Shown here: one piece after another, positions 1 through 6,363 of the stretch
Numbering within the stretch: the stretch's first letter is position 1
Layout: each line of letters begins with the position of its first letter
NCBI GenBank assembly: GCA_002340765.1
Contig: DDMS01000053.1
Coordinates: 1 to 12,921 of the forward strand
Direction of reading: 5' to 3'
From: Flavobacteriaceae bacterium UBA2540
GTDB lineage: Bacteria; Bacteroidota; Bacteroidia; Flavobacteriales; Flavobacteriaceae
DNA length: 12,921 bases
The notes under the pieces: model-generated
The model's input: only the letters and a program-made list of their open reading frames with translations
Told to the model about the DNA's origin: nothing
Database searches by the model: none
Made by a program: the position numbers and the translations under genes

Positions 1-795
1 TTGATTTTGCCCACCTAAATCTATATTCGTTCCTGATTGTTCTTTTTTAGCTTCATCTAACATTACCTGCATGTACACTTTTCGCAATGAATCAATTTGA
101 GCTAAATTTTCTTTATAAACAGAATCTGTTCTGTTTAAATTTTCATTGGTCAATTCTTTTAATCGATTGAAATATTTGTTTCTAACGACAGATGAAATAA
201 TGACATCATCCAACTTATCAAAAACATCACTTTTTTCTGCAATTACAGTTACTTTGTGAATTTTATAATCAAAATTAGTGAATGCCGCCTTAAATTGTTT
301 GAATTCATAACTTTTAATCGTTAAAGTATCCACAGCCAAAATCAATTCATCATATGCATTAATAATATCTGTATTCATCTTAATTGGCTCAATCGTAAAT
401 TTTTTAAGAGATGCTGCTTCTTCTTTGGTCAAATTAAATGTCTCTTGCAGTTTTAGAGTGTCTTTTTGTTTCACCAAATCATTGTAATAATTGACATTAT
501 TATACAATTGCAAACTACTTTTAAAATTGGGTTCAATCAAAAGTTCAGAAGCATATCTTTTAGGTGATTGCACCTCTAAAAAAACACCTGTAATAATTCC
601 AATAATGGTAGCAATTCCTATTTTTAGAATGTTTTCTTTGATGAAAATTAATATAATAATGAAGACATGAAAAATTCCTGTAAAAATGCTTCCAATAAAA
701 TTGAAAAATTTAGAAAATCCTCTGCCAATAATGACAAATAACGACCCTAAATCTACTTCTTCTTCGGTACTTTTTTGTGTTTGGTTTGTTGACAT
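1..795 (-). CDS. Wzz/chain-length-determinant-like membrane protein, C-terminus cut off by window edge
   Basis: The frame opens at an ATG (793-795) and stays open for 265 codons to position 1, so the C-terminus is outside the window. After a charged, Gln/Glu-rich start (residues 1-15) there is an amphipathic segment and then two hydrophobic stretches (about 41-52 and 56-73). Next comes a PKRYASELLIEPNF segment (about 78-91), resembling the region just after the first membrane helix of Wzz/GumC-type polysaccharide co-polymerases. The rest (about 95-265) is hydrophilic, helix-prone and periplasmic in style. A Wzz relative would act in the inner membrane and influence O-antigen or exopolysaccharide length, but no second C-terminal helix or kinase domain can be seen. 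It is the last visible gene of the rnpA-protease-nucleosidase-like run, 29 bp after its neighbour. The coding region is certain; the family call is tentative. Confidence 0.6.
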   Translation of the reverse strand, partial: MSTNQTQKSTEEEVDLGSLFVIIGRGFSKFFNFIGSIFTGIFHVFIIILIFIKENILKIGIATIIGIITGVFLEVQSPKRYASELLIEPNFKSSLQLYNNVNYYNDLVKQKDTLKLQETFNLTKEEAASLKKFTIEPIKMNTDIINAYDELILAVDTLTIKSYEFKQFKAAFTNFDYKIHKVTVIAEKSDVFDKLDDVIISSVVRNKYFNRLKELTNENLNRTDSVYKENLAQIDSLRKVYMQVMLDEAKKEQSGTNIDLGGQNQ

Positions 796-807
796 TTTTG
801 ATGCTAT

Positions 808-828
808 TAGTTGCTAGTTGTTAATTAT
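808..828. repeat. Degenerate heptamer tandem repeat (about 3 units)
   Basis: Plus-strand units TAGTTGC (808-814), TAGTTGT (815-821) and the decayed TAATTAT (822-828) follow each other with a 7-nt period. They occupy most of the spacer between the nucleosidase-like gene and the Wzz-like gene and run into the stop codon of the former (825-827). Short TAGTTGT-type heptamer arrays are, from memory, a common kind of spacer repeat in flavobacterial genomes; this would be a short, decayed copy. The spacer position is seen directly; the interpretation is inference. Confidence 0.45.
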
Positions 829-2504
829 AAAATTTGTTCTAAAATTTTTTGTGTAATGGCATACGTTGGCACAACTCCTGTCATTCCTAAACCTCCTGAA
901 GCCAATGTAGCGCCAGTTTCAATAGGGTTATCAGAAGCGTAATATGCATATCTTACCTTCACATTTTCTGAAATATTTCCTCTAATTTTTGATGCAGACT
1001 GAATGGCTTTTTGATAATGTGCGCCTTCCATTTCCAATCCAATAACATTCCAAGTGGATTCGTGAAAGAATTTTAATAAATCTCTATTTTGAAGTGATGT
1101 TCCTAAAACAGTAATCATTGCTCCATCAAAAACTTTTACTCCAAATCCTTCTAAATCCTCTTTGGAAAACTCATTATCAAAAGGATAATTATCAGCAGTT
1201 CCTTCAAAAATATGAGAAGTTGGAATCATAATATCTCCCTTTCCTCCTTCTAAAATACCTGCTTTTCCCATAATTGAAATAGATTTTACATCCAAATGGA
1301 TTTTATTTTCTCCTTCTTTATATGGTTTTAATAATTCATCCATCGTTTCAAATGCTTGTTCTCCAAAAGCATAATCCATCACTATTATTATTGGATTTTC
1401 ATTCAAAGAATGTACTTTTTGAAACGTTGAAAGATTGAAGTTTATTTTATCTGTATCAATAATTTGTACATCAATATTGGTTCCTGAGGTATCATCAATC
1501 GAAATTAAGCCTTTTTTTGAGGCAAATTCTTTTACTTTTTGTTGTAAGTTTTTACTTTCAGATGAGCTAAGCAAACGAAATAACTCAAAATCTTTGTATT
1601 TTTTTGCCTCTTCAGGAAGGGCATTTTTTGCATACATAGAATTCATGACACTATGCATATTTGCACTGATGATATGAATTGGTCTTTCCAACAATTGTGA
1701 ATCTTTCAAGGTTTGTTTGATGCGATCTGCCCAAATTTCACCATAAATGTGATGTCCAATTTCCTCAACCAAAACAGAACTAAATGTAATTGTTCGTTTT
1801 TTAGATTCTTGAACTTCATTGATTGCCAATTTTCCTAACCAATAAATCAAATTGAAAAATTTATGAGGATGCTGCTCAGTTGAAAAAGTATTATAAACAG
1901 CAGAAACTTCTTCAAAAGTTCGTCCTAAAATATTTCCTAAATGTACAATCAATACTTCTTTTTCTTTATCGGAGATTGGTTTTTGGTGTAAAATTACATC
2001 TTGTAAATAATTCCATTCTCTTGCATAATCTTCTCCTTCATTGATAGAAATTCGCTGTTGAATTTTGTGCGATTCAATAAATAAAAATGTTAAATGCGTC
2101 AAAATATCATAAATCTCAGACCTTCCTCTAGTAATCTCAATATTCATTTGATCTTTGTCAATTCTATAGCAATTTCTTCTTCTTTTTGGAGGAACAATTG
2201 CCTTGAAATGAGAGTTTTTATAGCCTTCATCAGTGGTTAAATTGATAAATTGACACTCTTCAATTCCTTCTGGCAAACGTTCAATGACATATACCAAACC
2301 ATTCAATTCAACACGATCTTCGCCAATAGAACCGTAGATTTCTGGGCGCAACAACAATAGCGATTTTCGTAAAGTTTCGCCAGAAATTCCCATTGGTTTA
2401 TAAAAACCTCTTGTAAATAAATGACGCATAGAAATGTATAATTTTTCTATCGCATTTGTTGATTCTTGAGCTCTCGTCCTTTCTATATTTCTTATTGGTT
2501 TCAT
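825..2504 (-). CDS. Nucleoside phosphorylase/AMP nucleosidase-like protein with a large uncharacterised N-terminal domain (DUF6909-type)
   Basis: This is a 559-residue protein starting at ATG 2502-2504. The C-terminal part (about 365-559) carries marks of the phosphorylase (PNP/UDP) superfamily. These are a MDYAFG strand-turn (376-381), MGKAGIL then GDIMIPT (about 412-429, like the G-x-aG-x-L...GDivi pattern), a GLEMEGA segment (489-495, the nucleoside-binding MEG motif), and ASDNP (523-527, with Asp525 where the catalytic Asp of the 'SD' motif sits). The first 360 residues match no domain I know; I recall such flavobacterial proteins as DUF6909. E. coli AMP nucleosidase also couples an N-terminal regulatory domain to a C-terminal phosphorylase domain, so hydrolysis of a nucleotide or nucleoside N-glycosidic bond is plausible, but the substrate is unknown. 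There is no signal peptide, so it should be cytoplasmic. It lies 28 bp after the protease gene and may also have its own promoter. Confidence 0.7.
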   Translation of the reverse strand: MKPIRNIERTRAQESTNAIEKLYISMRHLFTRGFYKPMGISGETLRKSLLLLRPEIYGSIGEDRVELNGLVYVIERLPEGIEECQFINLTTDEGYKNSHFKAIVPPKRRRNCYRIDKDQMNIEITRGRSEIYDILTHLTFLFIESHKIQQRISINEGEDYAREWNYLQDVILHQKPISDKEKEVLIVHLGNILGRTFEEVSAVYNTFSTEQHPHKFFNLIYWLGKLAINEVQESKKRTITFSSVLVEEIGHHIYGEIWADRIKQTLKDSQLLERPIHIISANMHSVMNSMYAKNALPEEAKKYKDFELFRLLSSSESKNLQQKVKEFASKKGLISIDDTSGTNIDVQIIDTDKINFNLSTFQKVHSLNENPIIIVMDYAFGEQAFETMDELLKPYKEGENKIHLDVKSISIMGKAGILEGGKGDIMIPTSHIFEGTADNYPFDNEFSKEDLEGFGVKVFDGAMITVLGTSLQNRDLLKFFHESTWNVIGLEMEGAHYQKAIQSASKIRGNISENVKVRYAYYASDNPIETGATLASGGLGMTGVVPTYAITQKILEQIL

Positions 2505-2521
2505 GGCGTTAATTTGGAATT

Positions 2522-2529
2522 CAAAGATA
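2522..2529 (-). promoter_or_regulatory. Possible -7 promoter box (TATCTTTG) before the nucleosidase-like gene
   Basis: The minus strand reads TATCTTTG, an exact match to the Bacteroidota -7 consensus TAnnTTTG, 17 bp upstream of the ATG at 2504. This implies a leader of roughly 14 nt. The same octamer followed by (G)AATTC also precedes porZ. No TTTG -33 element is visible at the expected distance, so it may only be a weak internal promoter or a chance match. Confidence 0.35.
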
Positions 2530-2532
2530 AAA

Positions 2533-4167
2533 TTATTTGCCTGATAAAATTTGACTGTATTTATTGTTGTTTTGAAGTAATTTAACTGCTTCTAATATCG
2601 CTTGATCATTTTTTAAATGATGTTGATAAACACCTTCTGAATAATAATAATTTCTGATGATTTGTTCTTCAATAACAGGAATTATAATATCTTGATTATC
2701 AATAATTTCCTTAATTTTATCATCAAATAATTGTTGTTTTATTTTTTCATATTCTTTTGAGATGGCTTCATTATTTGCCACTTGATAAGCATCTTTAAAT
2801 AATTTTTCTTGTTTGATAACAAAAGTGGTATCAGTAACTAAAAACTGAGTGAATTTTTTAAAATCACTCTTTGTAAAATGATAGTTTTCTACGGATGAAA
2901 TACTCGGGTTTTTTTGAAAAAAATCTATCCCAAAATTAAAAATCGCTTTTGATTTAAGTAATGTTTCTGTAGCTTTTGATTGTATGGAAGTTGTCATTTT
3001 AACATCAGGCAAAACACCTCCACCGTCATAAACAGTTCTGCCTTTTTCGGTTTTAAATTTGTTAATTCCCTTGTCAGAAAACTTAGGGACTTCTCCTGAT
3101 TTTGAGTTTCTATTTGTGTAATCCAATTCTTGAATACAACGTCCACTTGGGGTATAATATTTAGAAATTGTAATTTTTAATTGCGTTCCATAAGTGAGTT
3201 CACGATAACGTTGAACCAATCCTTTTCCAAACGAACGTTCGCCTAAAATCACTGCTCTGTCATAATCTTGCAAAGCGCCACTCACAATTTCTGATGCAGA
3301 AGCTGAGCGTCTATTGATCAAAACAACAATAGGAATTTCCAAATCCAAAGGTTCATTAGAGGTTTTGTAAGTCGCATTCCAATTTTTTACTTTCCCTTTG
3401 GTTGAAGTGATTATTTTTCCTTTTTCAATAAAGAAATTGGAAATATTAACAGCTTCCATGAGCAATCCTCCAGGATTTGAACGCAAGTCAAAAACGAGCT
3501 TTTTCATGCCTTTTTTCTTCAATTCTCTGAATGCATTTTTTACTTCTAATGATGCTTTTTCATTGAATTCTGTCAACACAATATAACCTGTTTCAGCGTC
3601 TAACATCTCAAAAAAAGGTACTGGATTTAACACTACTTTTTCTCTGGTAATTTCTTTTTGAATAATTTTTCCTTGACGATTAATTTCAACCAACACTTTG
3701 CTTTCTGGAATTCCTTTTAAAAACATCGATAATTGCTCAGTTTCCATATTTTTTAAAGATTGATTGTCTGCTGAAATAATCATATCTCCGGGTTTTAGAC
3801 CAATTTTATCCGCAGAAAATCCTTTGAAAACTTCTTTTATTTGAATACCCTCTTTGGTATAAAAAACATTGATGCCAACGCCACCATATTCTCCTTCTCT
3901 TCTGATTTTTGCATTTTCAACATCTTGTTCAGTATAATAATTTGTGTAAGGATCTAGCGTATTTAATGTATTTTTAATCGCTTTTTCTGTCAATTCAGCA
4001 GGATTGATTTCATCAACATAATACATGTTTAACTCTTTAAAAAGTGTATTGTAAATTTCTATTTGTTTGGCAACTTCAAAAAAGTTTGATTTGAATGAAA
4101 AGAATAAAAAAATCATTCCAATCAATCCGATTGTGAGAATTTGTTTTTTTAATTTATTGTTTTTCAT
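2533..4167 (-). CDS. S41 family C-terminal processing peptidase with PDZ domain (CtpA/Tsp type)
   Basis: This 544-residue serine protease is anchored by one N-terminal membrane helix (about 10-26) after a basic start, leaving the protease in the periplasm. A helical N-terminal region (30-90) precedes a PDZ domain (about 93-175; GGVGI at 95-99, GLKPGD at 123-128). The S41 core follows, with FDLRSNPGG (226-234). The catalytic Ser/Lys dyad is Ser290 in RSASASEI and Lys315 in SFGKG. Asp301 sits at the spacing of the conserved Asp of E. coli Tsp, so the site looks intact. A helical C-terminal extension (about 395-544) completes it. CtpA-type proteases cleave envelope proteins near their C-termini; the substrate here is unknown. 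The start ATG (4165-4167) lies inside the end of rnpA (14-nt overlap), suggesting translational coupling. Confidence 0.93.
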   Translation of the reverse strand: MKNNKLKKQILTIGLIGMIFLFFSFKSNFFEVAKQIEIYNTLFKELNMYYVDEINPAELTEKAIKNTLNTLDPYTNYYTEQDVENAKIRREGEYGGVGINVFYTKEGIQIKEVFKGFSADKIGLKPGDMIISADNQSLKNMETEQLSMFLKGIPESKVLVEINRQGKIIQKEITREKVVLNPVPFFEMLDAETGYIVLTEFNEKASLEVKNAFRELKKKGMKKLVFDLRSNPGGLLMEAVNISNFFIEKGKIITSTKGKVKNWNATYKTSNEPLDLEIPIVVLINRRSASASEIVSGALQDYDRAVILGERSFGKGLVQRYRELTYGTQLKITISKYYTPSGRCIQELDYTNRNSKSGEVPKFSDKGINKFKTEKGRTVYDGGGVLPDVKMTTSIQSKATETLLKSKAIFNFGIDFFQKNPSISSVENYHFTKSDFKKFTQFLVTDTTFVIKQEKLFKDAYQVANNEAISKEYEKIKQQLFDDKIKEIIDNQDIIIPVIEEQIIRNYYYSEGVYQHHLKNDQAILEAVKLLQNNNKYSQILSGK

Positions 4168-4543
4168 CAGTATTTGTTGTTTCTTTCAATAATAATTGTA
4201 ATAAAATTGTCATTTTTGAAAAAAGTTCTTCAAATGGAATTTCTTCTTTTCCAATATATGAAATCATACAAACATACTGTTTTTCTAGGTTTGAATACAC
4301 AATTTCTTTCTGTAAACGATAGGTTTCGCGTAATACTCTTTTTAGTCGATTTCGATCAACAGCTCTTTTAAAATTTCTTTTAGGCACTGAAAATCCTACT
4401 TGAATAGGAAATGTTGAAGTGTGTGAAGTTTGCAAAAAAACCATTCGTAAAGGAAATTTTTTTATAGATTTCCCATCAGCAAAAAGTTTTTCTATTAGCT
4501 TTCTACTTTTTAATCGTTCGATTTTTCCTAAGGTCAATTTCAT
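4154..4543 (-). CDS. rnpA: Ribonuclease P protein component
   Basis: This 129-residue basic protein is the protein subunit of RNase P, which binds the catalytic RNA and helps mature the 5' ends of tRNAs. It opens with MKLTLGKIERLKS, the expected start for the Bacteroidota family. It contains FSVPKRNFKRAVDRNRLKR (51-69), the conserved RNR region that contacts RNase P RNA. The frame stays open upstream to an ATG at 4627, but the extra 28 residues are hydrophobic and Phe-rich, unlike any RnpA, so I place the start at the ATG 4541-4543. The stop overlaps the start of the protease gene by 14 nt. It is not next to rpmH here, the arrangement seen in many other bacteria. The length is usual for the family. 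Confidence 0.95.
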   Translation of the reverse strand: MKLTLGKIERLKSRKLIEKLFADGKSIKKFPLRMVFLQTSHTSTFPIQVGFSVPKRNFKRAVDRNRLKRVLRETYRLQKEIVYSNLEKQYVCMISYIGKEEIPFEELFSKMTILLQLLLKETTNTDEKQ

Positions 4544-4548
4544 TCCAA

Positions 4549-4556
4549 CAAACTTA
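4549..4556 (-). promoter_or_regulatory. Possible -7 box (TAAGTTTG) immediately before rnpA
   Basis: The minus strand reads TAAGTTTG, an exact TAnnTTTG match ending only 5 bp before the rnpA ATG. If used, the transcript would start within a few bases of the start codon, giving an almost leaderless message. A TTTG lies further upstream (4583-4586) with a 26-bp gap, longer than the roughly 17-23 bp usual in this phylum, so the call is weak. Confidence 0.3.
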
Positions 4557-4682
4557 ACGAGACTTTTGCCAAAAAAAAAATTCAAACTAATTGAAAACAC
4601 AAAAAATATGTAAAAAGACAGATTCATGAAAACTAATTTATATCATTCTTAAAAAAACAATATCTTTTTTGGAGAATTTCAA

Positions 4683-4690
4683 TAAATTTG
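4683..4690 (+). promoter_or_regulatory. -7 promoter box (TAAATTTG) of the glutaryl-CoA dehydrogenase gene
   Basis: An exact TAnnTTTG match lies 26 bp before the ATG at 4717, implying a leader of about 22 nt. It lies inside the extra 16 codons that a TTG start at 4669 would add, which argues against that longer start. A TTTG at 4668-4671 is too close (11 bp) to be a standard -33 element. Confidence 0.45.
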
Positions 4691-4716
4691 CATTAGAACT
4701 GAATAAAATTCAACAG

Positions 4717-5895
4717 ATGAAAGCAGATTTATTTCAAGCACCTGATTATTATAATATTGATGATTTATTAACAGACGAACATAAATTGGTCAGAGAAGCT
4801 GCTCGTGATTGGGTAAAACGTGATGTTTCGCCAATTATTGAAGACTATGCACAAAGAGCAGAATTCCCAAAACAAATCATCAAAGGTTTAGCTGATATTG
4901 GGGCTTTTGGACCCTATATCCCTGAAGAATATGGAGGTGCAGGTTTGGATCATATTTCATATGGATTGATTATGCAAGAAATAGAACGTGGAGATTCTGG
5001 GGTGCGTTCAACTGCCTCTGTACAATCATCTTTGGTGATGTATCCAATTTATAAATTTGGAAATGAAAAACAACGAAAAAAATACTTGCCAAAATTGGCT
5101 TCAGGAGAATGGATGGGTTGTTTTGGATTGACTGAGCCAAATCACGGATCAAATCCAGGAAATATGGAAACTAAATTCAAAGATATGGGTGATCATTATC
5201 TTTTGAATGGGGCAAAAATGTGGATTTCGAATGCGCCTTTTGCACAAATTGCAATAGTTTGGGCTAAAAGTGAAGTAGGAAGAATTCATGGTTTGATTGT
5301 TGAACGTGGCATGGAAGGTTTTTCAACTCCAGAAACGCACAATAAATGGTCTTTGAGAGCTTCAGCTACAGGCGAATTGATTTTTGACAATGTTAAGGTT
5401 CCAAAAGAAAATTTACTGACAAATAAATCGGGTTTAGGAGCGCCTTTAGAGTGTTTAGATTCTGCTCGTTTTGGGATTTCTTGGGGCGCCATTGGTGCTG
5501 CAATGGATTGTTATGACACCGCTTTGCGATATTCAAAAGAAAGAGAACAATTTGGAAAACCAATTGGTCAGTTTCAATTGCAACAAAAAAAGTTGGCCGA
5601 AATGATTACCGAAATTACCAAAGCACAATTGTTGGCTTGGAGATTGGGTGTTTTAAAAAACGAAGGAAAAGCAACTTCTGCTCAAATTTCAATGGCAAAA
5701 CGAAATAATGTGGCAATGGCAATCAATATTACTAGAGAAGCAAGACAAATGTTGGGTGGCATGGGAATTACTGGCGAATATTCAATTATGCGTCATTCTA
5801 TGAATCTTGAGAGCGTTATTACTTATGAAGGAACTCATGATATTCACTTGTTAATCACTGGATTAGATATCACAGGACTGAATGCATTTAAATAA
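4717..5895 (+). CDS. gcdH: Glutaryl-CoA dehydrogenase (acyl-CoA dehydrogenase family)
   Basis: This 392-residue FAD enzyme is predicted to oxidise and decarboxylate glutaryl-CoA to crotonyl-CoA in lysine/tryptophan degradation, passing electrons to an electron-transfer flavoprotein. It resembles human GCDH along its length: DSGVRSTASVQSSLV (about 93-107), CFGLTEPNHGSNP (135-147), WSLRASATG (211-219), REQFGKPIGQFQL (276-288), RQMLGGMGI (343-351) and YEGTHDIH (370-377). The catalytic base is Glu371. Arg97 and Ser101 match the residues that hold the distal carboxylate of glutaryl-CoA in the human enzyme, supporting this substrate over a plain acyl-CoA. The frame is open back to TTG 4669, but homologues begin near MKADLFQAPDYY and a promoter box lies between, so I choose ATG 4717. 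It stands alone, divergent from rnpA, and ends in a strong hairpin. Confidence 0.9.
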   Translation: MKADLFQAPDYYNIDDLLTDEHKLVREAARDWVKRDVSPIIEDYAQRAEFPKQIIKGLADIGAFGPYIPEEYGGAGLDHISYGLIMQEIERGDSGVRSTASVQSSLVMYPIYKFGNEKQRKKYLPKLASGEWMGCFGLTEPNHGSNPGNMETKFKDMGDHYLLNGAKMWISNAPFAQIAIVWAKSEVGRIHGLIVERGMEGFSTPETHNKWSLRASATGELIFDNVKVPKENLLTNKSGLGAPLECLDSARFGISWGAIGAAMDCYDTALRYSKEREQFGKPIGQFQLQQKKLAEMITEITKAQLLAWRLGVLKNEGKATSAQISMAKRNNVAMAINITREARQMLGGMGITGEYSIMRHSMNLESVITYEGTHDIHLLITGLDITGLNAFK

Positions 5896-5896
5896 T

Positions 5897-6100
5897 TTAA
5901 AAGTATTTTTTAAAAGAATAAAAAAAGTCTGAGTTTAACTCAGACTTTTTAATTTTTGGTTTATCGCTATTAATTAGCATAAAAACGGTTACTACCAATC
6001 CAATTACAACTAGCACAAAAATGCCAATCATAATGGTACCATTAAGTTAAGAAATCAAAGGAATATTGATCAATTGTATCATTTTTTTTAAAACTTTCAT
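5897..6100 (-). pseudogene. Small single-helix membrane protein frame split by one in-frame TAA
   Basis: Reading the minus strand from ATG 6098-6100 gives 17 codons (MKVLKKMIQLINIPLIS) and then TAA (6047-6049). The same frame continues without another stop as LNGTI, then MIGIFVLVVIGLVVTVFML (a clear membrane helix, ATG at 6029-6031), then NSDKPKIKK and a C-terminal stretch to TAA at 5897-5899. The join looks like one small membrane protein: amphipathic basic start, Pro-Leu-Ile turn, Asn-Gly-Thr-Ile lead-in, one helix, Lys-rich tail. Either a nonsense mutation broke it or the 44-residue second half is translated from its own ATG. The last 17 or so codons read through the terminator hairpin of gcdH, so the original stop may have been earlier. 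No family is recognised. The frame is certain; functional status is uncertain. Confidence 0.4.
5922..5950. terminator. Intrinsic, bidirectional terminator after gcdH
   Basis: Two perfectly complementary 14-nt arms (5922-5935 and 5937-5950) contain the core GTCTGAGTT/AACTCAGAC, flanked by A-runs on the left and T-runs on the right. On either strand this gives a GC-containing stem followed by a U-tract, so it can stop transcripts from gcdH (27 bp past its stop) and from the minus-strand small ORF. The real loop would be 3-5 nt, taken from the inner A/T pairs. Confidence 0.88.
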
Positions 6101-6109
6101 TAAAATTAA

Positions 6110-6123
6110 CCAATTAAAATTGG
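6110..6123. repeat. Short palindrome CCAATT-AA-AATTGG
   Basis: Six-base perfect arms (6110-6115 and 6118-6123) with a 2-nt centre lie 9 bp upstream of the ATG at 6100. The site could be an operator for the small membrane ORF. In such AT-rich DNA a chance palindrome is also possible. Confidence 0.25.
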
Positions 6124-6156
6124 ATATTTTATGATAAAAATCAGTTTTAAAAATGA

Positions 6157-6363
6157 TTAAAAAATTATTTTTTTACTGCTAATTTCTGTAAAATAGGAAA
6201 TAATAAATTCTCTATTTGAGTTATCTATAAATATTTTTTGTGCTTCAATATTTGATGAAATTTCATTTTGAATATACTTAAATTTATAATCAACAGGAAT
6301 TATTGGAATATTTACTTCATAAAAATGAATAAAAATTTCTGTATGTAAAATCAAATTTTCCAT
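6157..6363 (-). CDS. Uncertain 68-residue ORF overlapping the end of the cytochrome gene
   Basis: An ATG at 6361-6363, directly preceded by an in-frame TGA, opens 68 codons. The protein has a mixed composition (Asp, Glu, Asn, Pro and aromatic residues; IPIIPVDYKFKY at about 20-31) and codon use like neighbouring genes, so it does not look like random read-through. It has no signal peptide, membrane helix or known motif. It overlaps the last 47 nt of the cytochrome c gene in another frame, so it may be a coupled downstream gene, a fragment cut off by a frameshift, or not translated. No function is proposed. Confidence 0.35.
   Translation of the reverse strand: MENLILHTEIFIHFYEVNIPIIPVDYKFKYIQNEISSNIEAQKIFIDNSNREFIISYFTEISSKKIIF

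Noticed and set aside
4544..4627. N-terminal 28-codon extension of rnpA to the ATG at 4627
   Set aside because: The extension is hydrophobic and Phe-rich, unlike any RnpA, and the internal ATG at 4543 gives the exact family start.
6126..6151. Weak inverted repeat AATCA...TGATT with T-run, possible terminator after the 68-residue ORF
   Set aside because: Only five to six A/T-rich pairs around a ten-base loop, too weak to call.
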